Shown: positions 35,858-45,021 of the stretch, in pieces
Layout: each line of letters opens with the position of its first letter
Numbering within the stretch: position 1 is the first letter of the stretch
Source of the DNA: Rhodobacteraceae bacterium NBU2976
Lineage (GTDB): Bacteria; Pseudomonadota; Alphaproteobacteria; Rhodobacterales; Rhodobacteraceae
Length of the DNA stretch: 64,000 nt
Direction: 5' to 3'
Assembly (NCBI GenBank): GCA_023630215.1
Contig: JALPRQ010000001.1
Span: 1,240,001 to 1,304,000, forward strand
The notes under the pieces: model-generated
Databases searched by the model: none
What the model was told of the DNA's origin: nothing
What the model saw: the letters and a program-made list of their open reading frames with translations, nothing else
Translations under genes and position numbers: made by a program

Positions 35858-36616
35858 ATGTCGGTCAAGGTTAGCGGATTCAAGGGACTGATGGCATCGG
35901 CCATCCTGCTGATTGCAGGATGCTCTGGCGGATCGAACATCACGTTGTCCGAAGGCACACCACCCGAACAAATCATGGCGTTGGCGCAAATAGAGGTGGA
36001 TCGCGAGAACTATGAAGAAGCCGCGGCCTACTATGCCGAAGTCGAACGACTTCACCCCTATTCCGTCGAAGCGAAATACGCCTTGATCGAAGCCGCGAAA
36101 GCCTATCGCGAAGAATCAATGTGGACCGAGAGCCGCGCCGCCGCCGCGCGTTATTTGGATTTCTATCCGACGACCCCCGAGGCACCGTTTGCGATGTATC
36201 TGGTGGGCCTGTCCTACTATGACCAGATTATCGATGTGGAACGCGACCAGCGGAACACCTTCCGCTCGTTGCAGGTCTTCCGCACCCTGATCGAAACCTA
36301 CCCCGGCACCGAATATGCGCGCCTTGCCGAAGAAAAATTCGCCATCGCGCTAAATCAGCTGGCCGGCAAGGAAATGGATATCGGACGCTTCTATCTGCGC
36401 CGCGGCCATTATGTGGCAGCAATTGAACGGTTCCGCGTCGTTGTCGACGATTATGGTGACACGCCTCAAACTCCCGAAGCCATGTATCGCTTGATCGAAG
36501 GTTACCTTTCGCTTGGTCTGGTTGGCGAGGCGCAAGTGGCCTATCAGCTGTTGGGGGCACGCTATCCTGACAGCGATTGGTATGCTGACGCCGCGCGGCT
36601 GATGTCGCGGGGGTAG
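35858..36616 (+). CDS. bamD: Outer membrane assembly lipoprotein BamD
   Basis: 252 residues from ATG 35858. The lipoprotein signal ends at LLIAGCSGG (Cys about 22). TPR-type helices follow: ENYEEAAAYYAEVERLHPYS, PEAPFAMYLVGLSYYDQI, RDQRNTFRSLQVFRTLIETYPG and RFYLRRGHYVAAIERFRVVV. Part of the BAM complex that inserts outer membrane beta-barrel proteins. The lpxC-bamD-recN order is common in alphaproteobacteria. Confidence 0.95.
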   Translation: MSVKVSGFKGLMASAILLIAGCSGGSNITLSEGTPPEQIMALAQIEVDRENYEEAAAYYAEVERLHPYSVEAKYALIEAAKAYREESMWTESRAAAARYLDFYPTTPEAPFAMYLVGLSYYDQIIDVERDQRNTFRSLQVFRTLIETYPGTEYARLAEEKFAIALNQLAGKEMDIGRFYLRRGHYVAAIERFRVVVDDYGDTPQTPEAMYRLIEGYLSLGLVGEAQVAYQLLGARYPDSDWYADAARLMSRG

Positions 36617-36631
36617 GATCGGAGGCTGCCG

Positions 36632-38281
36632 GTGCTCCATGCACTTTCCATCCGAAATATCCTTCTGATCGAAGCGCTTGATCTGGAGTTTCAACAAGGT
36701 TTGAATGTGCTGACCGGGGAAACCGGGGCGGGCAAATCGATCCTATTGGATTCGCTTGGCTTTGTTCTGGGATGGCGTGGTAAGGCCGACATCGTGCGTA
36801 ACGGTGCGGACATGGGCGAGGTCACCGCCGAATTTTCTTTGACTCCCAATCATCCGGCGCGCGCCGTGTTGGCTGATGCCGGTCTGCCCGATGACGACAT
36901 GCTAATCCTACGTCGGATAAACAGTCGTGACGGGCGCAAACGGGCGTTTGTGAATGACCGCGCCTGTTCTGGCGATATCTTGCGGCAATTGTCCGATGTT
37001 CTGGTCGAAATTCACGGACAGCATGACGACAAGGGGCTGTTGGATGTTCGCGGTCACCGCACACTTCTGGACGCCTTTGCCGAGGCCGAGGCCGAGCTTG
37101 CGGCAACGCGAATGGCATGGCGAGACCTGTCAGGCGCAAGAAAGACGCTCGAGGCTGCACGTGTCGAACTGGAAGCGGCTGCCAAGGATGCCGATTTTCT
37201 GCGCCATGCCGTTACCGAACTTGACACATTTTCACCTGAGGCAGGTGAGGATGAGGTGCTCGATACAAAACGCCGTCTGATGCAGGCCGCCGAACGTATT
37301 CGCGAAGACATCGCCAAGGCGGGTCAGGCGCTCTCGCTCGACGGTGCCGAGGGCGCGCTGTCAGACGCTGTCCGCTGGCTGGAAGCTGTTTCCGACAAAG
37401 CCGAAGGCCGGTTGGAAGCGCCGATTGCGGCATTGGGACGGGCATTGAATGAACTTGCCGACGCTCAGCGTGGGGTCGAAGACACGCTCGACGCGCTCGA
37501 CTTCAATCCGATGGAGCTGGAACAGATCGAAGAACGCTTGTTTGCGATCCGCGCCTTGGCGCGCAAACATCACGTGCAGCCGGACGATTTGGCCGCCAAA
37601 GCCGATGAGCTGCGTGCAGCACTTGCCAAAATCGATACAGGTGCAGATCACATCGCGGGATTAGAGGCCGAGTTGAAGAAGCAGCAGGCTAACTATGACG
37701 TTGCGGCGACAGATCTTTCCAACAAACGGACCAAAGCGGCTGCGCGGCTGGACAAGGCGATGGCAACAGAGCTGCCACCGCTGAAAATGGATGCGGCAAT
37801 CTTTACCACGGAAATCACCCCGACTGATCCAGGTCCCGATGGGGTGGATGCGGTGGCGTTCACCGTGTCCACCAATCCTGGCGCTCCAGCGGGGCCGATC
37901 AACAAAATCGCCTCGGGTGGGGAATTGTCGAGGTTCCTGCTGGCCCTTAAGGTCTGTCTAACCTCGCGCGCCGACGGGTTGACGATGATATTTGACGAAA
38001 TCGATCGTGGGGTAGGTGGGGCCACGGCCGATGCTGTGGGCCGCCGCCTGTCCGATCTGGCCGATGGCGGACAGGTGCTGGTTGTCACCCATTCCCCACA
38101 AGTGGCCGCGCTTGGGGATCATCATTGGAAGGTGGCGAAAGCGGTTACAAATGGTGCGACGACCACCGATGTCACACCACTCTCGGGGCAGGAGCGCACA
38201 GACGAAATCGCCCGAATGCTGGCAGGCGACAAAGTCACCGACGAGGCCCGCTCGGCTGCCGAGGTCCTGTTGAAACGCTAG
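36632..38281 (+). CDS. recN: DNA repair protein RecN
   Basis: 549 residues, GTG start 15 bases after bamD. SMC-like ATPase: Walker A GETGAGKSILLD (about 30-41), central coiled coils rich in Ala/Glu/Leu, ABC signature SGGELSRFLLALK and Walker B TMIFDEIDRGVGG. It acts in repair of double-strand breaks on the nucleoid. Normal length for RecN. Confidence 0.97.
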   Translation: MLHALSIRNILLIEALDLEFQQGLNVLTGETGAGKSILLDSLGFVLGWRGKADIVRNGADMGEVTAEFSLTPNHPARAVLADAGLPDDDMLILRRINSRDGRKRAFVNDRACSGDILRQLSDVLVEIHGQHDDKGLLDVRGHRTLLDAFAEAEAELAATRMAWRDLSGARKTLEAARVELEAAAKDADFLRHAVTELDTFSPEAGEDEVLDTKRRLMQAAERIREDIAKAGQALSLDGAEGALSDAVRWLEAVSDKAEGRLEAPIAALGRALNELADAQRGVEDTLDALDFNPMELEQIEERLFAIRALARKHHVQPDDLAAKADELRAALAKIDTGADHIAGLEAELKKQQANYDVAATDLSNKRTKAAARLDKAMATELPPLKMDAAIFTTEITPTDPGPDGVDAVAFTVSTNPGAPAGPINKIASGGELSRFLLALKVCLTSRADGLTMIFDEIDRGVGGATADAVGRRLSDLADGGQVLVVTHSPQVAALGDHHWKVAKAVTNGATTTDVTPLSGQERTDEIARMLAGDKVTDEARSAAEVLLKR

Positions 38282-38565
38282 GCGCAGGACATCAATCTCA
38301 AAGCTGGATCACCCCGCGAACGGGCAGTCCAAAAACCGGACTGGAAAATCTCCTTGGAAATGGGTGACTATTGCGGACAAATATTCGCGCAATTACAGTC
38401 TAAAGGCGAAATCTGTGACACGTTTCATCCGTTACCTGACGGGTGAGTGCTGGCGGTAATAACCAAGGGACTGATCCGGCACCACGGGTTTCCGGGCACA
38501 TCGTTGGCCCGTTACGCAAATCATTGTCACGACGCGGGCGCAATGTTTCTGTGGGGGATATCAAC

Positions 38566-39558
38566 ATGATCTGGGTGAAACGGATTCTGATCGCAATCGC
38601 GTTTGTTCTGGGATTGGCGCTATTGCTTTTGGCCGGTCTGTTTCTGGGCACGCGCGGGGAATATCCGGTCGCCGCAACCGTGATGGACGACCCGAATTTG
38701 CCCGCAGAAACCGTTGCCGATATACGCCTGCATCTGAAAGTCGTCGGTGCTGATGATGCTCCGTCGATCATTGTCCTGCACGGCGGCCCGGGCGGCGATT
38801 TCCGTTCACTTCTTGGATTACAGGCCTTATCCGACACCCATCGATTGGTGTTTTACGATCAGCGCGGGGCAGGGCTTTCGCAACGTGTTAGTGCGGATCG
38901 GCTGACATTGGACGGGTATCTGGATGAGCTGAACAAGATCATCGACACACATGCAAATGGACAGGCCATTCTGATCGGTCACAGTTGGGGCGCGATGCTG
39001 GCCAGTGCCTATATGGGGACATATCCAGACAAAGTGACTAAAGCGGTTCTGATTGAACCGGGTTTCCTGTCGGCCACAGATCAACAGGCCTGGCAGGAAA
39101 GAGGAAAAAGCTTCATGTCGGGGTTCAGGTTTTATTGGGCAGCGGCGCTGAACCTGTTTCGAATGCAAAATGTCAGCGGTCCGGATCCCTCGGCAGCAAA
39201 TGATTTTCTTAGCGGCGCAATGGCGATGCATTTCGCCAACCATCCCGACAATCCTTATCACTGCCCAGACCGTGCATATGATGCCCCCAACTGGCGCTTT
39301 GGCTCGCTTGCCAATCTCACCGGCGCTCGGGCACCGGCCAGTGATCTGGATCGACTGGGTAAAGGTGCGGAATATCCGGGTCCGGTTCTGTTTATGGCGG
39401 GGTCGTGTGATGATTGGATCGGTGAGCCGCTACAACGCCGCTATGTCGAAACATTCGCCAATGCACAGCTAAAGGTGATCGACGATGCCGGTCATGACAT
39501 TATCTGGGATCAGCCTGAAACAACGATAGAGGCGATCCGCCTGTTTCTGGCGGAATAG
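38566..39558 (+). CDS. Membrane-anchored alpha/beta hydrolase
   Basis: 330 residues from ATG 38566. A single N-terminal membrane helix (ILIAIAFVLGLALLLLAGLF) is followed by an alpha/beta hydrolase domain. HGGPGGDF and FYDQRGAGLSQR form the oxyanion region as in prolyl aminopeptidase-like enzymes; the nucleophile elbow is GHSWGAML (Ser about 150), the acid is in GSCDDWIG, and the histidine is in DDAGHDIIW. Probably periplasmic. The substrate is not known. The 284 bases upstream hold no evident gene. Confidence 0.83.
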   Translation: MIWVKRILIAIAFVLGLALLLLAGLFLGTRGEYPVAATVMDDPNLPAETVADIRLHLKVVGADDAPSIIVLHGGPGGDFRSLLGLQALSDTHRLVFYDQRGAGLSQRVSADRLTLDGYLDELNKIIDTHANGQAILIGHSWGAMLASAYMGTYPDKVTKAVLIEPGFLSATDQQAWQERGKSFMSGFRFYWAAALNLFRMQNVSGPDPSAANDFLSGAMAMHFANHPDNPYHCPDRAYDAPNWRFGSLANLTGARAPASDLDRLGKGAEYPGPVLFMAGSCDDWIGEPLQRRYVETFANAQLKVIDDAGHDIIWDQPETTIEAIRLFLAE

Positions 39559-39657
39559 GCAGATCGCAAATCTTGGTCGTTGGACATACCCGGGGAAATG
39601 TCGGACTGTTACGCGTCCCATTCCCGTTTTCACGAAGACTGTGTTTGACCGTCAGCC

Positions 39658-40710
39658 TTACATCGGAATTGGGTATGCACGGCGGACCATCTGGATTTCA
39701 TCCAGCACCTCTTTGGAAAGTCGGACATCCGCAGCCCCCAACGCAGTTTTCACCTGATCCAACGACGTTGCCCCGTAAATTGACGAAGTCAGGAAGGGTC
39801 GTGTCAACGTCCATCCCAGCGACATCTGCGTGAAATCCAGCCCGTGTTTTTCGGCAATAGCCGCATACCCCTCGACCGCCGCCATCGACCATTCGGTGAT
39901 GCGCCCCGCCAGATTTTCATTGATCGATTTGCGTGACCCTTTCGGTGTCGCCCCGCCACGATATTTGCCGCTTAGCAACCCGCAAGCGATGGGGGAATAG
40001 GCCAGCAGACCGACATTTTCATACATGGTCATCTCGGCCATATCCGTGTCGTAATAGCGCGCCAGCAGCGAATATTCATTCTGGACCGAGACCATACGCG
40101 GCAGTCCCTCATCTTCCGCTAAACGCAGGAAATTCATGATGCCCCAGACGGTTTCGTTAGAGGTGCCGAAATGGCGGACTTTGCCTTCCTTGATCAGATC
40201 GCCCATCGTTTCCAGACAGGCCCGCATATTATCGCGCACACCTTCGATATCCTCGCCTTTGGGCGCGTAATCCCACATGGCGCGGAAATGGTATGCGCCA
40301 CGGTTTGGCCAATGAAACTGGTAAAGATCCACATAATCCGTCTGCAAACGGCCAAGGCTTAGCTCCAGCGCCTCGCGGATGGTTTCAGGGGTTATCGGGC
40401 GACCATTCCGACCCTTCACGTTCATCGCGCCCGGGCCGGCGACCTTTGTCGCCACAACCACGTTGGCACGCTTTGCTTTGTTCGCTGCCAGCCATTTTCC
40501 CAGAATTTCCTCGGTTGCGCCCTGCTTTTCCAGCGACTGCGGCGTAGTGGGGTAAATTTCGGCGGTGTCGATGAAATTCACGCCGTGATCCAGCGACATA
40601 TCGATTTGTGCGTGGCCTTCGGCCTCGGTGTTCTGCGTGCCCCAGGTCATCGTGCCAAGGCACAATTCGCTGACCATGACGTCGGTGCGGCCTAGTCGTT
40701 TATATTCCAT
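39658..40710 (-). CDS. Aldo/keto reductase (Tas-like)
   Basis: 350 residues. TIM-barrel reductase with FIDTAEIYPTT (catalytic Asp and Tyr), VVVATKVAGPG (Lys) and YQFHWPNRG (His), and NADPH-binding region near the C-terminus (TSSIYGATSLDQV). The extended loop and AYSPIACGLLSGKY resemble Tas/YajO-type enzymes. Its 5' end overlaps the CoA-transferase gene by 19 bases, so the two form one operon. Physiological substrate unknown. Confidence 0.9.
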   Translation of the reverse strand: MEYKRLGRTDVMVSELCLGTMTWGTQNTEAEGHAQIDMSLDHGVNFIDTAEIYPTTPQSLEKQGATEEILGKWLAANKAKRANVVVATKVAGPGAMNVKGRNGRPITPETIREALELSLGRLQTDYVDLYQFHWPNRGAYHFRAMWDYAPKGEDIEGVRDNMRACLETMGDLIKEGKVRHFGTSNETVWGIMNFLRLAEDEGLPRMVSVQNEYSLLARYYDTDMAEMTMYENVGLLAYSPIACGLLSGKYRGGATPKGSRKSINENLAGRITEWSMAAVEGYAAIAEKHGLDFTQMSLGWTLTRPFLTSSIYGATSLDQVKTALGAADVRLSKEVLDEIQMVRRAYPIPM

Positions 40711-41807
40711 AAATGATCCCTGATATCCTTGTCACTGTCGTTCAATCTTGGCGGTTCACGAAACGCTGCCAGTTCATTTTCGGCGAACCGGATCGGGTTC
40801 CGGACGCTTTGGTTTATCGTTAATCCTCTATACGTCACCTGCGGGTCGGTAAAGGCTTCTTTGACAGAATTTATCGGTCCGGCGGGGACTCCGGCCTTCT
40901 CCATCAGGGTCAGGATGTCGGCGCGGGTATGCGCGGACAGCTTTGCCTGCAACAGCGCCGTCAAATCATCGCGGTTCTTTAGCCGCGCCGGATTCGTGGC
41001 AAAACGCGGGTCCTTGTGCAGCGATAGCCCCAGCACCCTACACAATGCCTGAAACTGCCCGTCATTGCCACACGCAATCACCAGCGGGGCGTCGGATGCA
41101 TCAAACACCTGATAGGGCACGATGGATGGGTGAGCGTTCCCCAACCGCTTCGGCTCTGCCCCGGTCATTAGATAATGGCTCGCTTGATTGGCCAGCACGC
41201 CAATTTGACTATCCAGCAACGCCATGTCGATATGATCTCCGCGCCCAGTGACCGCGCGTGCGGCCAGCGCCGCCTGAATCCCGATTGTTGCATAAAGCCC
41301 GGTAAAAATGTCGGCGAAGGCCACCCCCATTTTTTGAGGCGGGCCCTCTGGATCGCCCGTCAGGTCCATAATCCCCGACATGGCTTGAATGATAAAATCA
41401 TAGCCCGCCCGGTGCGCGTAGGGGCCATCCTGTCCAAACCCCGTCACAGAACAATAGACCAGCCCCGGATTGTCCGCGCTTAGCGAGGTATAGTCCAACC
41501 CGAACTTTTTCAGCCCGCCAACTTTGAAATTCTCGATGATAACATCGGCCTCGCCCGCCAGTCGCTTCACCAGTGCCAGATCATCGGCATCACGGAAATC
41601 GAGTGCGATGGACCGCTTCCCACGATTGCAGGAATGGAAATAAGGTGCCGTTCCATCAACAGGCTGTCCCCATGTCCGCGTCTCGTCCCCATCCGGCGAT
41701 TCCACCTTGATGACGGTTGCGCCCAGATCGGCCAGCGTCTGCCCCGCCCATGGCCCTGCCAGCACGCGCGCCAGTTCCAGCACTTTCAGCCCGTTTAATG
41801 GTGTCAT
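40692..41807 (-). CDS. CaiB/BaiF family CoA transferase
   Basis: 371 residues from the second ATG of the pair at 41810/41807, which sits six bases after GGAGG. Class III CoA-transferase features: GLKVLELARVLAGPWAGQTLADLGATVIKVE, NRGKRSIALDF, and AGYDFIIQAMSGIMDLTG ahead of the catalytic Asp region. It moves CoA between organic acids. The acceptor cannot be read from sequence. Upstream of the aldo/keto reductase. Confidence 0.88.
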   Translation of the reverse strand: MTPLNGLKVLELARVLAGPWAGQTLADLGATVIKVESPDGDETRTWGQPVDGTAPYFHSCNRGKRSIALDFRDADDLALVKRLAGEADVIIENFKVGGLKKFGLDYTSLSADNPGLVYCSVTGFGQDGPYAHRAGYDFIIQAMSGIMDLTGDPEGPPQKMGVAFADIFTGLYATIGIQAALAARAVTGRGDHIDMALLDSQIGVLANQASHYLMTGAEPKRLGNAHPSIVPYQVFDASDAPLVIACGNDGQFQALCRVLGLSLHKDPRFATNPARLKNRDDLTALLQAKLSAHTRADILTLMEKAGVPAGPINSVKEAFTDPQVTYRGLTINQSVRNPIRFAENELAAFREPPRLNDSDKDIRDHLWNIND

Positions 41808-41939
41808 CATTCCCTCCGTCATTCCGGTCATACTGCCCGCACCAGCCACGGCGTCAAGGCGCGGTAAATATGTGACGGCACGTCAGATTTCCGCGCGCCC
41901 CGCTTGTGTCCGCGCGCGCGCCACCATACATGTGAGCGC

Positions 41940-42740
41940 ATGAAAAAACTCGCCAAGATTTTTAAGTCCAAACCGACCGTCCCCGTGATCCGCCTGGCGG
42001 GTGTGATTGGGGGTGCTGGGCGTCTATCCGGGCAGGGGCTAAGCGATGCCTCCACGGCGCCGCTGATCGAAAAAGCATTTCGCAAGAAACCCAAAGCCGT
42101 GGCGATCGTGATCAACTCGCCGGGTGGCTCACCCACCCAATCCGCCCTGATCGCGGCCCGCATCCGCCGCTTGGCGGAAGAAAAGGACGTTAAGGTCTAT
42201 GCGTTTTGCGAGGATGTCGCGGCATCGGGTGGCTATTGGCTGGCGACCGCGGGCGATGAAATTTACGTCGATAAAAACTCCATCGTTGGGTCCATTGGCG
42301 TTATATCCGCCAGTTTTGGCTTTCAGGAACTGATCAAACGCTACGGGATCGAGCGTCGCGTCTACACGGCGGGCGAAGAAAAATCCATGCTCGACAGTTT
42401 CCAGCCCGAGGACCCGAAAGACGTCGAAAAACTCCGCGCCCTGCAAAAGGTCATCCACGAGAATTTCAAGGAACAGGTCAAGTCGCGGCGCGGCGACAAG
42501 CTGAAAGGCGAAAACCTGTTCAACGGCGATATCTGGGTTGGTCCGCAAGCCATCGAAAACGGTCTTGTCGATGGTATCGGGCACGTGGTTCCAAAGATGA
42601 AAGAGATCTTTGGTGACGATGTCCGCCTGCCGCTTCTGACCCAGAAAAAGGGTCTGTTCAGCCGCTTTGGTGGCGTGTCGGCCGCAAATGTGATTGCCGA
42701 CGCCGAAGACCGACTTCACTGGCAACGCTTCGGGCTATAA
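41940..42740 (+). CDS. S49 family serine protease (SppA/SohB-like)
   Basis: 266 residues from ATG 41940. No obvious membrane anchor. The Ser-Lys dyad fits VAASGGYWLATAGDEIYVD (Ser about 99) and the lysine in AGEEKSMLDSFQ. VIVINSPGGSPTQSALIAARI is the ClpP-like fold entry. Family members degrade signal peptides or membrane protein fragments. Followed 9 bases later by a 57-residue zinc-ribbon-like membrane protein. Confidence 0.88.
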   Translation: MKKLAKIFKSKPTVPVIRLAGVIGGAGRLSGQGLSDASTAPLIEKAFRKKPKAVAIVINSPGGSPTQSALIAARIRRLAEEKDVKVYAFCEDVAASGGYWLATAGDEIYVDKNSIVGSIGVISASFGFQELIKRYGIERRVYTAGEEKSMLDSFQPEDPKDVEKLRALQKVIHENFKEQVKSRRGDKLKGENLFNGDIWVGPQAIENGLVDGIGHVVPKMKEIFGDDVRLPLLTQKKGLFSRFGGVSAANVIADAEDRLHWQRFGL

Positions 42741-42749
42741 GGTCGCAAC

Positions 42750-42923
42750 ATGGTCAAGGTTGTCACCCTCTTTCTTGTTGCAATGATCGTGCTGGCCATG
42801 TTTGGCCGCCTGCGTATTCCGAAAATCCGCAAAGACGCCTTGTCAAAACCCAAAAAATGTAAGAATTGCGGAACGCCCCTGATCGGGAAGCAACCGTGCA
42901 ACTGCCAGCCTCCGGCCAGCTAA
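42750..42923 (+). CDS. Small membrane protein with a C-terminal Cys cluster, 57 residues
   Basis: ATG at 42750, stop TAA at 42921-42923. One N-terminal membrane helix (VVTLFLVAMIVLAMF) is followed by a basic linker and a Cys-rich end, KCKNCGTPLIGKQPCNC, spaced as two CxxC/CxC pairs like a zinc ribbon. It sits between sppA-like and exchanger genes with 9-base gaps, which supports a real operon gene. The function is unknown; it may be a redox or metal-binding partner of the protease. Confidence 0.65.
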   Translation: MVKVVTLFLVAMIVLAMFGRLRIPKIRKDALSKPKKCKNCGTPLIGKQPCNCQPPAS

Positions 42924-42932
42924 AGGAAGATC

Positions 42933-43889
42933 ATGGATTTTGTCCTCGTCATCGCCGGTCTGGTGATCCTGCTTGTCGCAGGCGATTTTCTGGTCAAAGG
43001 GGCGGTATCGCTTAGCCTTCGGGTGGGAATACCGCCGTTGATCGTGGGATTCACGATTGTCGGATTTGGCACCTCTGCGCCCGAACTCCTTATCTCCATC
43101 CAGTCGGCGCTTGCCGGTTCGCCGGGGATTGCACTGGGCAACGTTGTTGGTTCGAATATCGCCAATATCCTTCTGGTGCTGGGTGTGCCGGCGCTGCTGT
43201 TCACGATGGACACGCGCCGGGTCGATAGCCGTCGCACCTATTTGCAGATGATCGTCGCATCCCTGATCTTTGTCGGCATTTGTTACGCGGGACCTTTGTA
43301 TATCTGGCAGGGGTTGGTCTTGCTGATGTTGCTGGCTGCCATGCTGTTTGACGCCTATCTGTGTACGCGCCGCCACCAAAAAGGTGTCAATATCGACAAT
43401 GTCACGTCCGAGGAATTGTCCGAACTGGAAGATGCCGATCCCAATATGCCGATCTGGCAGATGGCGGGCTATGTTCTCGCCGGTCTGATCGGTCTGCCCT
43501 TTGGCGCGGATATCCTTGTCGAAGGGGCCCAGCGTATCGCCGCAGATTTTGGCGTCTCCGAAGAGGTGATCGGCCTGACCATCGTCGCCATTGGCACCTC
43601 GCTGCCGGAACTGGCGACAACCGTTGTGGCGGGGTATCGCAAGCAGGCGGATGTGGCGATGGGGAATGTCATCGGTTCCAACATGTTCAATTTGTTGGCG
43701 ATCATGGGAATCGCATCCTTCTTTGGTCCGTTACCGATTGCGGATCAGTTCTTTACCATCGACTTTTGGGTGATGCTGGGGGCCAGTGTTATCCTCGCGC
43801 TCTTCGTATTTTTCCCTTTGAAACTCGGGCGGATATGGGGTTTGGTGTTCCTGACTGCCTATGGCGGCTATTTGATCACCCTGTTCTAG
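42933..43889 (+). CDS. Calcium/sodium antiporter (CaCA family, YrbG-like)
   Basis: 318 residues, about ten helices in two inverted repeats. The alpha repeats carry the signature GFGTSAPELLISI (first, about 45-57) and AIGTSLPELATTV (second, about 218-230), each followed by a GNVVGSN or GNVIGSN helix. A Glu-rich loop in the middle (EELSELEDAD) marks the YrbG group. It exchanges cations across the inner membrane. Ten bases follow the small Cys-cluster gene. Confidence 0.93.
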   Translation: MDFVLVIAGLVILLVAGDFLVKGAVSLSLRVGIPPLIVGFTIVGFGTSAPELLISIQSALAGSPGIALGNVVGSNIANILLVLGVPALLFTMDTRRVDSRRTYLQMIVASLIFVGICYAGPLYIWQGLVLLMLLAAMLFDAYLCTRRHQKGVNIDNVTSEELSELEDADPNMPIWQMAGYVLAGLIGLPFGADILVEGAQRIAADFGVSEEVIGLTIVAIGTSLPELATTVVAGYRKQADVAMGNVIGSNMFNLLAIMGIASFFGPLPIADQFFTIDFWVMLGASVILALFVFFPLKLGRIWGLVFLTAYGGYLITLF

Positions 43890-43896
43890 AGGTTAC

Positions 43897-44676
43897 ATGC
43901 CAACAACAGCCCTGATAACCGGTGGAGGGAAACGCCTCGGCCGGGCAATGGCCCTGCATTTGGCGGGGCGTGGGATGGATATTGTGGTCCATTACGCCCA
44001 TAGCGGTGACGGGGCCGAGGAGGTGGCGGAACAGGCCCGTGCGATGGGTGTGAAGGCGGCTACCATACAAGCGGACCTGCTGGATGCGGACCAAACCGCC
44101 GGGGTGATTGACCGGGCTGTTGCAGCGATTGGCAAGCCGCTCGATCTGCTGATCAACAATGCTTCGATCTTTGAATATGACACTCTTGGCACTGCAACGG
44201 CAGAAAGCTGGGACCGCCATATCGATTCCAACCTTCGCGCCCCTTTTTTCCTGACCCAAGCCTTCGCCGCACAGGCACCCAAGGCGGTTATCCGTGACGG
44301 CGAACCTGTGGCACAGTCCGTGGTCGTCAACATGATTGACCAGCGCGTGCGCAAACTGACACCTGAATTTGCGACCTATACGATCGCCAAAGCCGGGCTT
44401 TGGGCCTTTACCCAAACTGCTGCACAGTTTTTGGGCCCTGACATCCGGGTCAATGCCATTGGCCCTGGCCCGACCCTTCAGGGGGAACGCCAGTCCGCAA
44501 AACATTTTGCCGATCAACGTGCCGCCACGATTCTAAATCGCGGTTCCGACCCGTCGGAAATTTGCCGGGCGCTCGATTTCATCCTGGATGTGGATGGTCT
44601 GACAGGACAGCTTTTCTGCCTCGATGGTGGGCAGCATCTGGCATGGAAAACACCCGATGTCCTTGGAGTCGAATAA
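43897..44676 (+). CDS. SDR family oxidoreductase, pteridine reductase-like (FolM/PTR1 type)
   Basis: 259 residues. ALITGGGKRLGRAMALHLA cofactor loop; NNASIFEYDTLG rather than the usual NNAG; catalytic YTIAK (about Tyr166). The GGKRLG and NNAS variants, with the ending GLTGQLFCLDGGQHL, are seen in dihydromonapterin/pteridine reductases. The nearby MoCo genes make a pterin-related role plausible but do not show it. Followed by a 345-base AT-rich gap. Confidence 0.82.
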   Translation: MPTTALITGGGKRLGRAMALHLAGRGMDIVVHYAHSGDGAEEVAEQARAMGVKAATIQADLLDADQTAGVIDRAVAAIGKPLDLLINNASIFEYDTLGTATAESWDRHIDSNLRAPFFLTQAFAAQAPKAVIRDGEPVAQSVVVNMIDQRVRKLTPEFATYTIAKAGLWAFTQTAAQFLGPDIRVNAIGPGPTLQGERQSAKHFADQRAATILNRGSDPSEICRALDFILDVDGLTGQLFCLDGGQHLAWKTPDVLGVE

Positions 44677-45021
44677 GAATTTCGAACAATCCACAAGCTG
44701 GCGAAAATCCACCTGACACATAGGTGCGGGTCATTTTTTCCACTTGACAGGGTTAAGTTCACATTTGCTTTACGATTCTGTCATTGTTTTCACGAACTTA
44801 GTAAAATGGAAAATAATACTGTTTAAAAACAATAACTTAATAAACTGCCTAATTTTTGACCAAATTGCAAAAACCCCAATTATTGCTGGATTTGTCCCTT
44901 GTCCATTGAAATTGCGCACAGACTTATCCACAGTATCGGTGGACAGGTTTTCTCTTGAATTTTGCATCGGTCAAAGGCAGCCAGTTCCAGAATCAGTTAA
45001 GACAGGCATCGGGCGGCAGGC
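44677..45021. other. AT-rich intergenic region with a DnaA-box-like site
   Basis: 345 bases without a gene, clearly more AT-rich than its surroundings (44795-44880 is mostly A and T). It holds one perfect DnaA box TTATCCACA (44934-44942), a weaker one ending at 44695 (AATCCACA) and a TTGACA at about 44744. It may carry the uvrC promoter, a protein-binding region or an origin-like site. No RNA gene was recognised. Confidence 0.4.
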
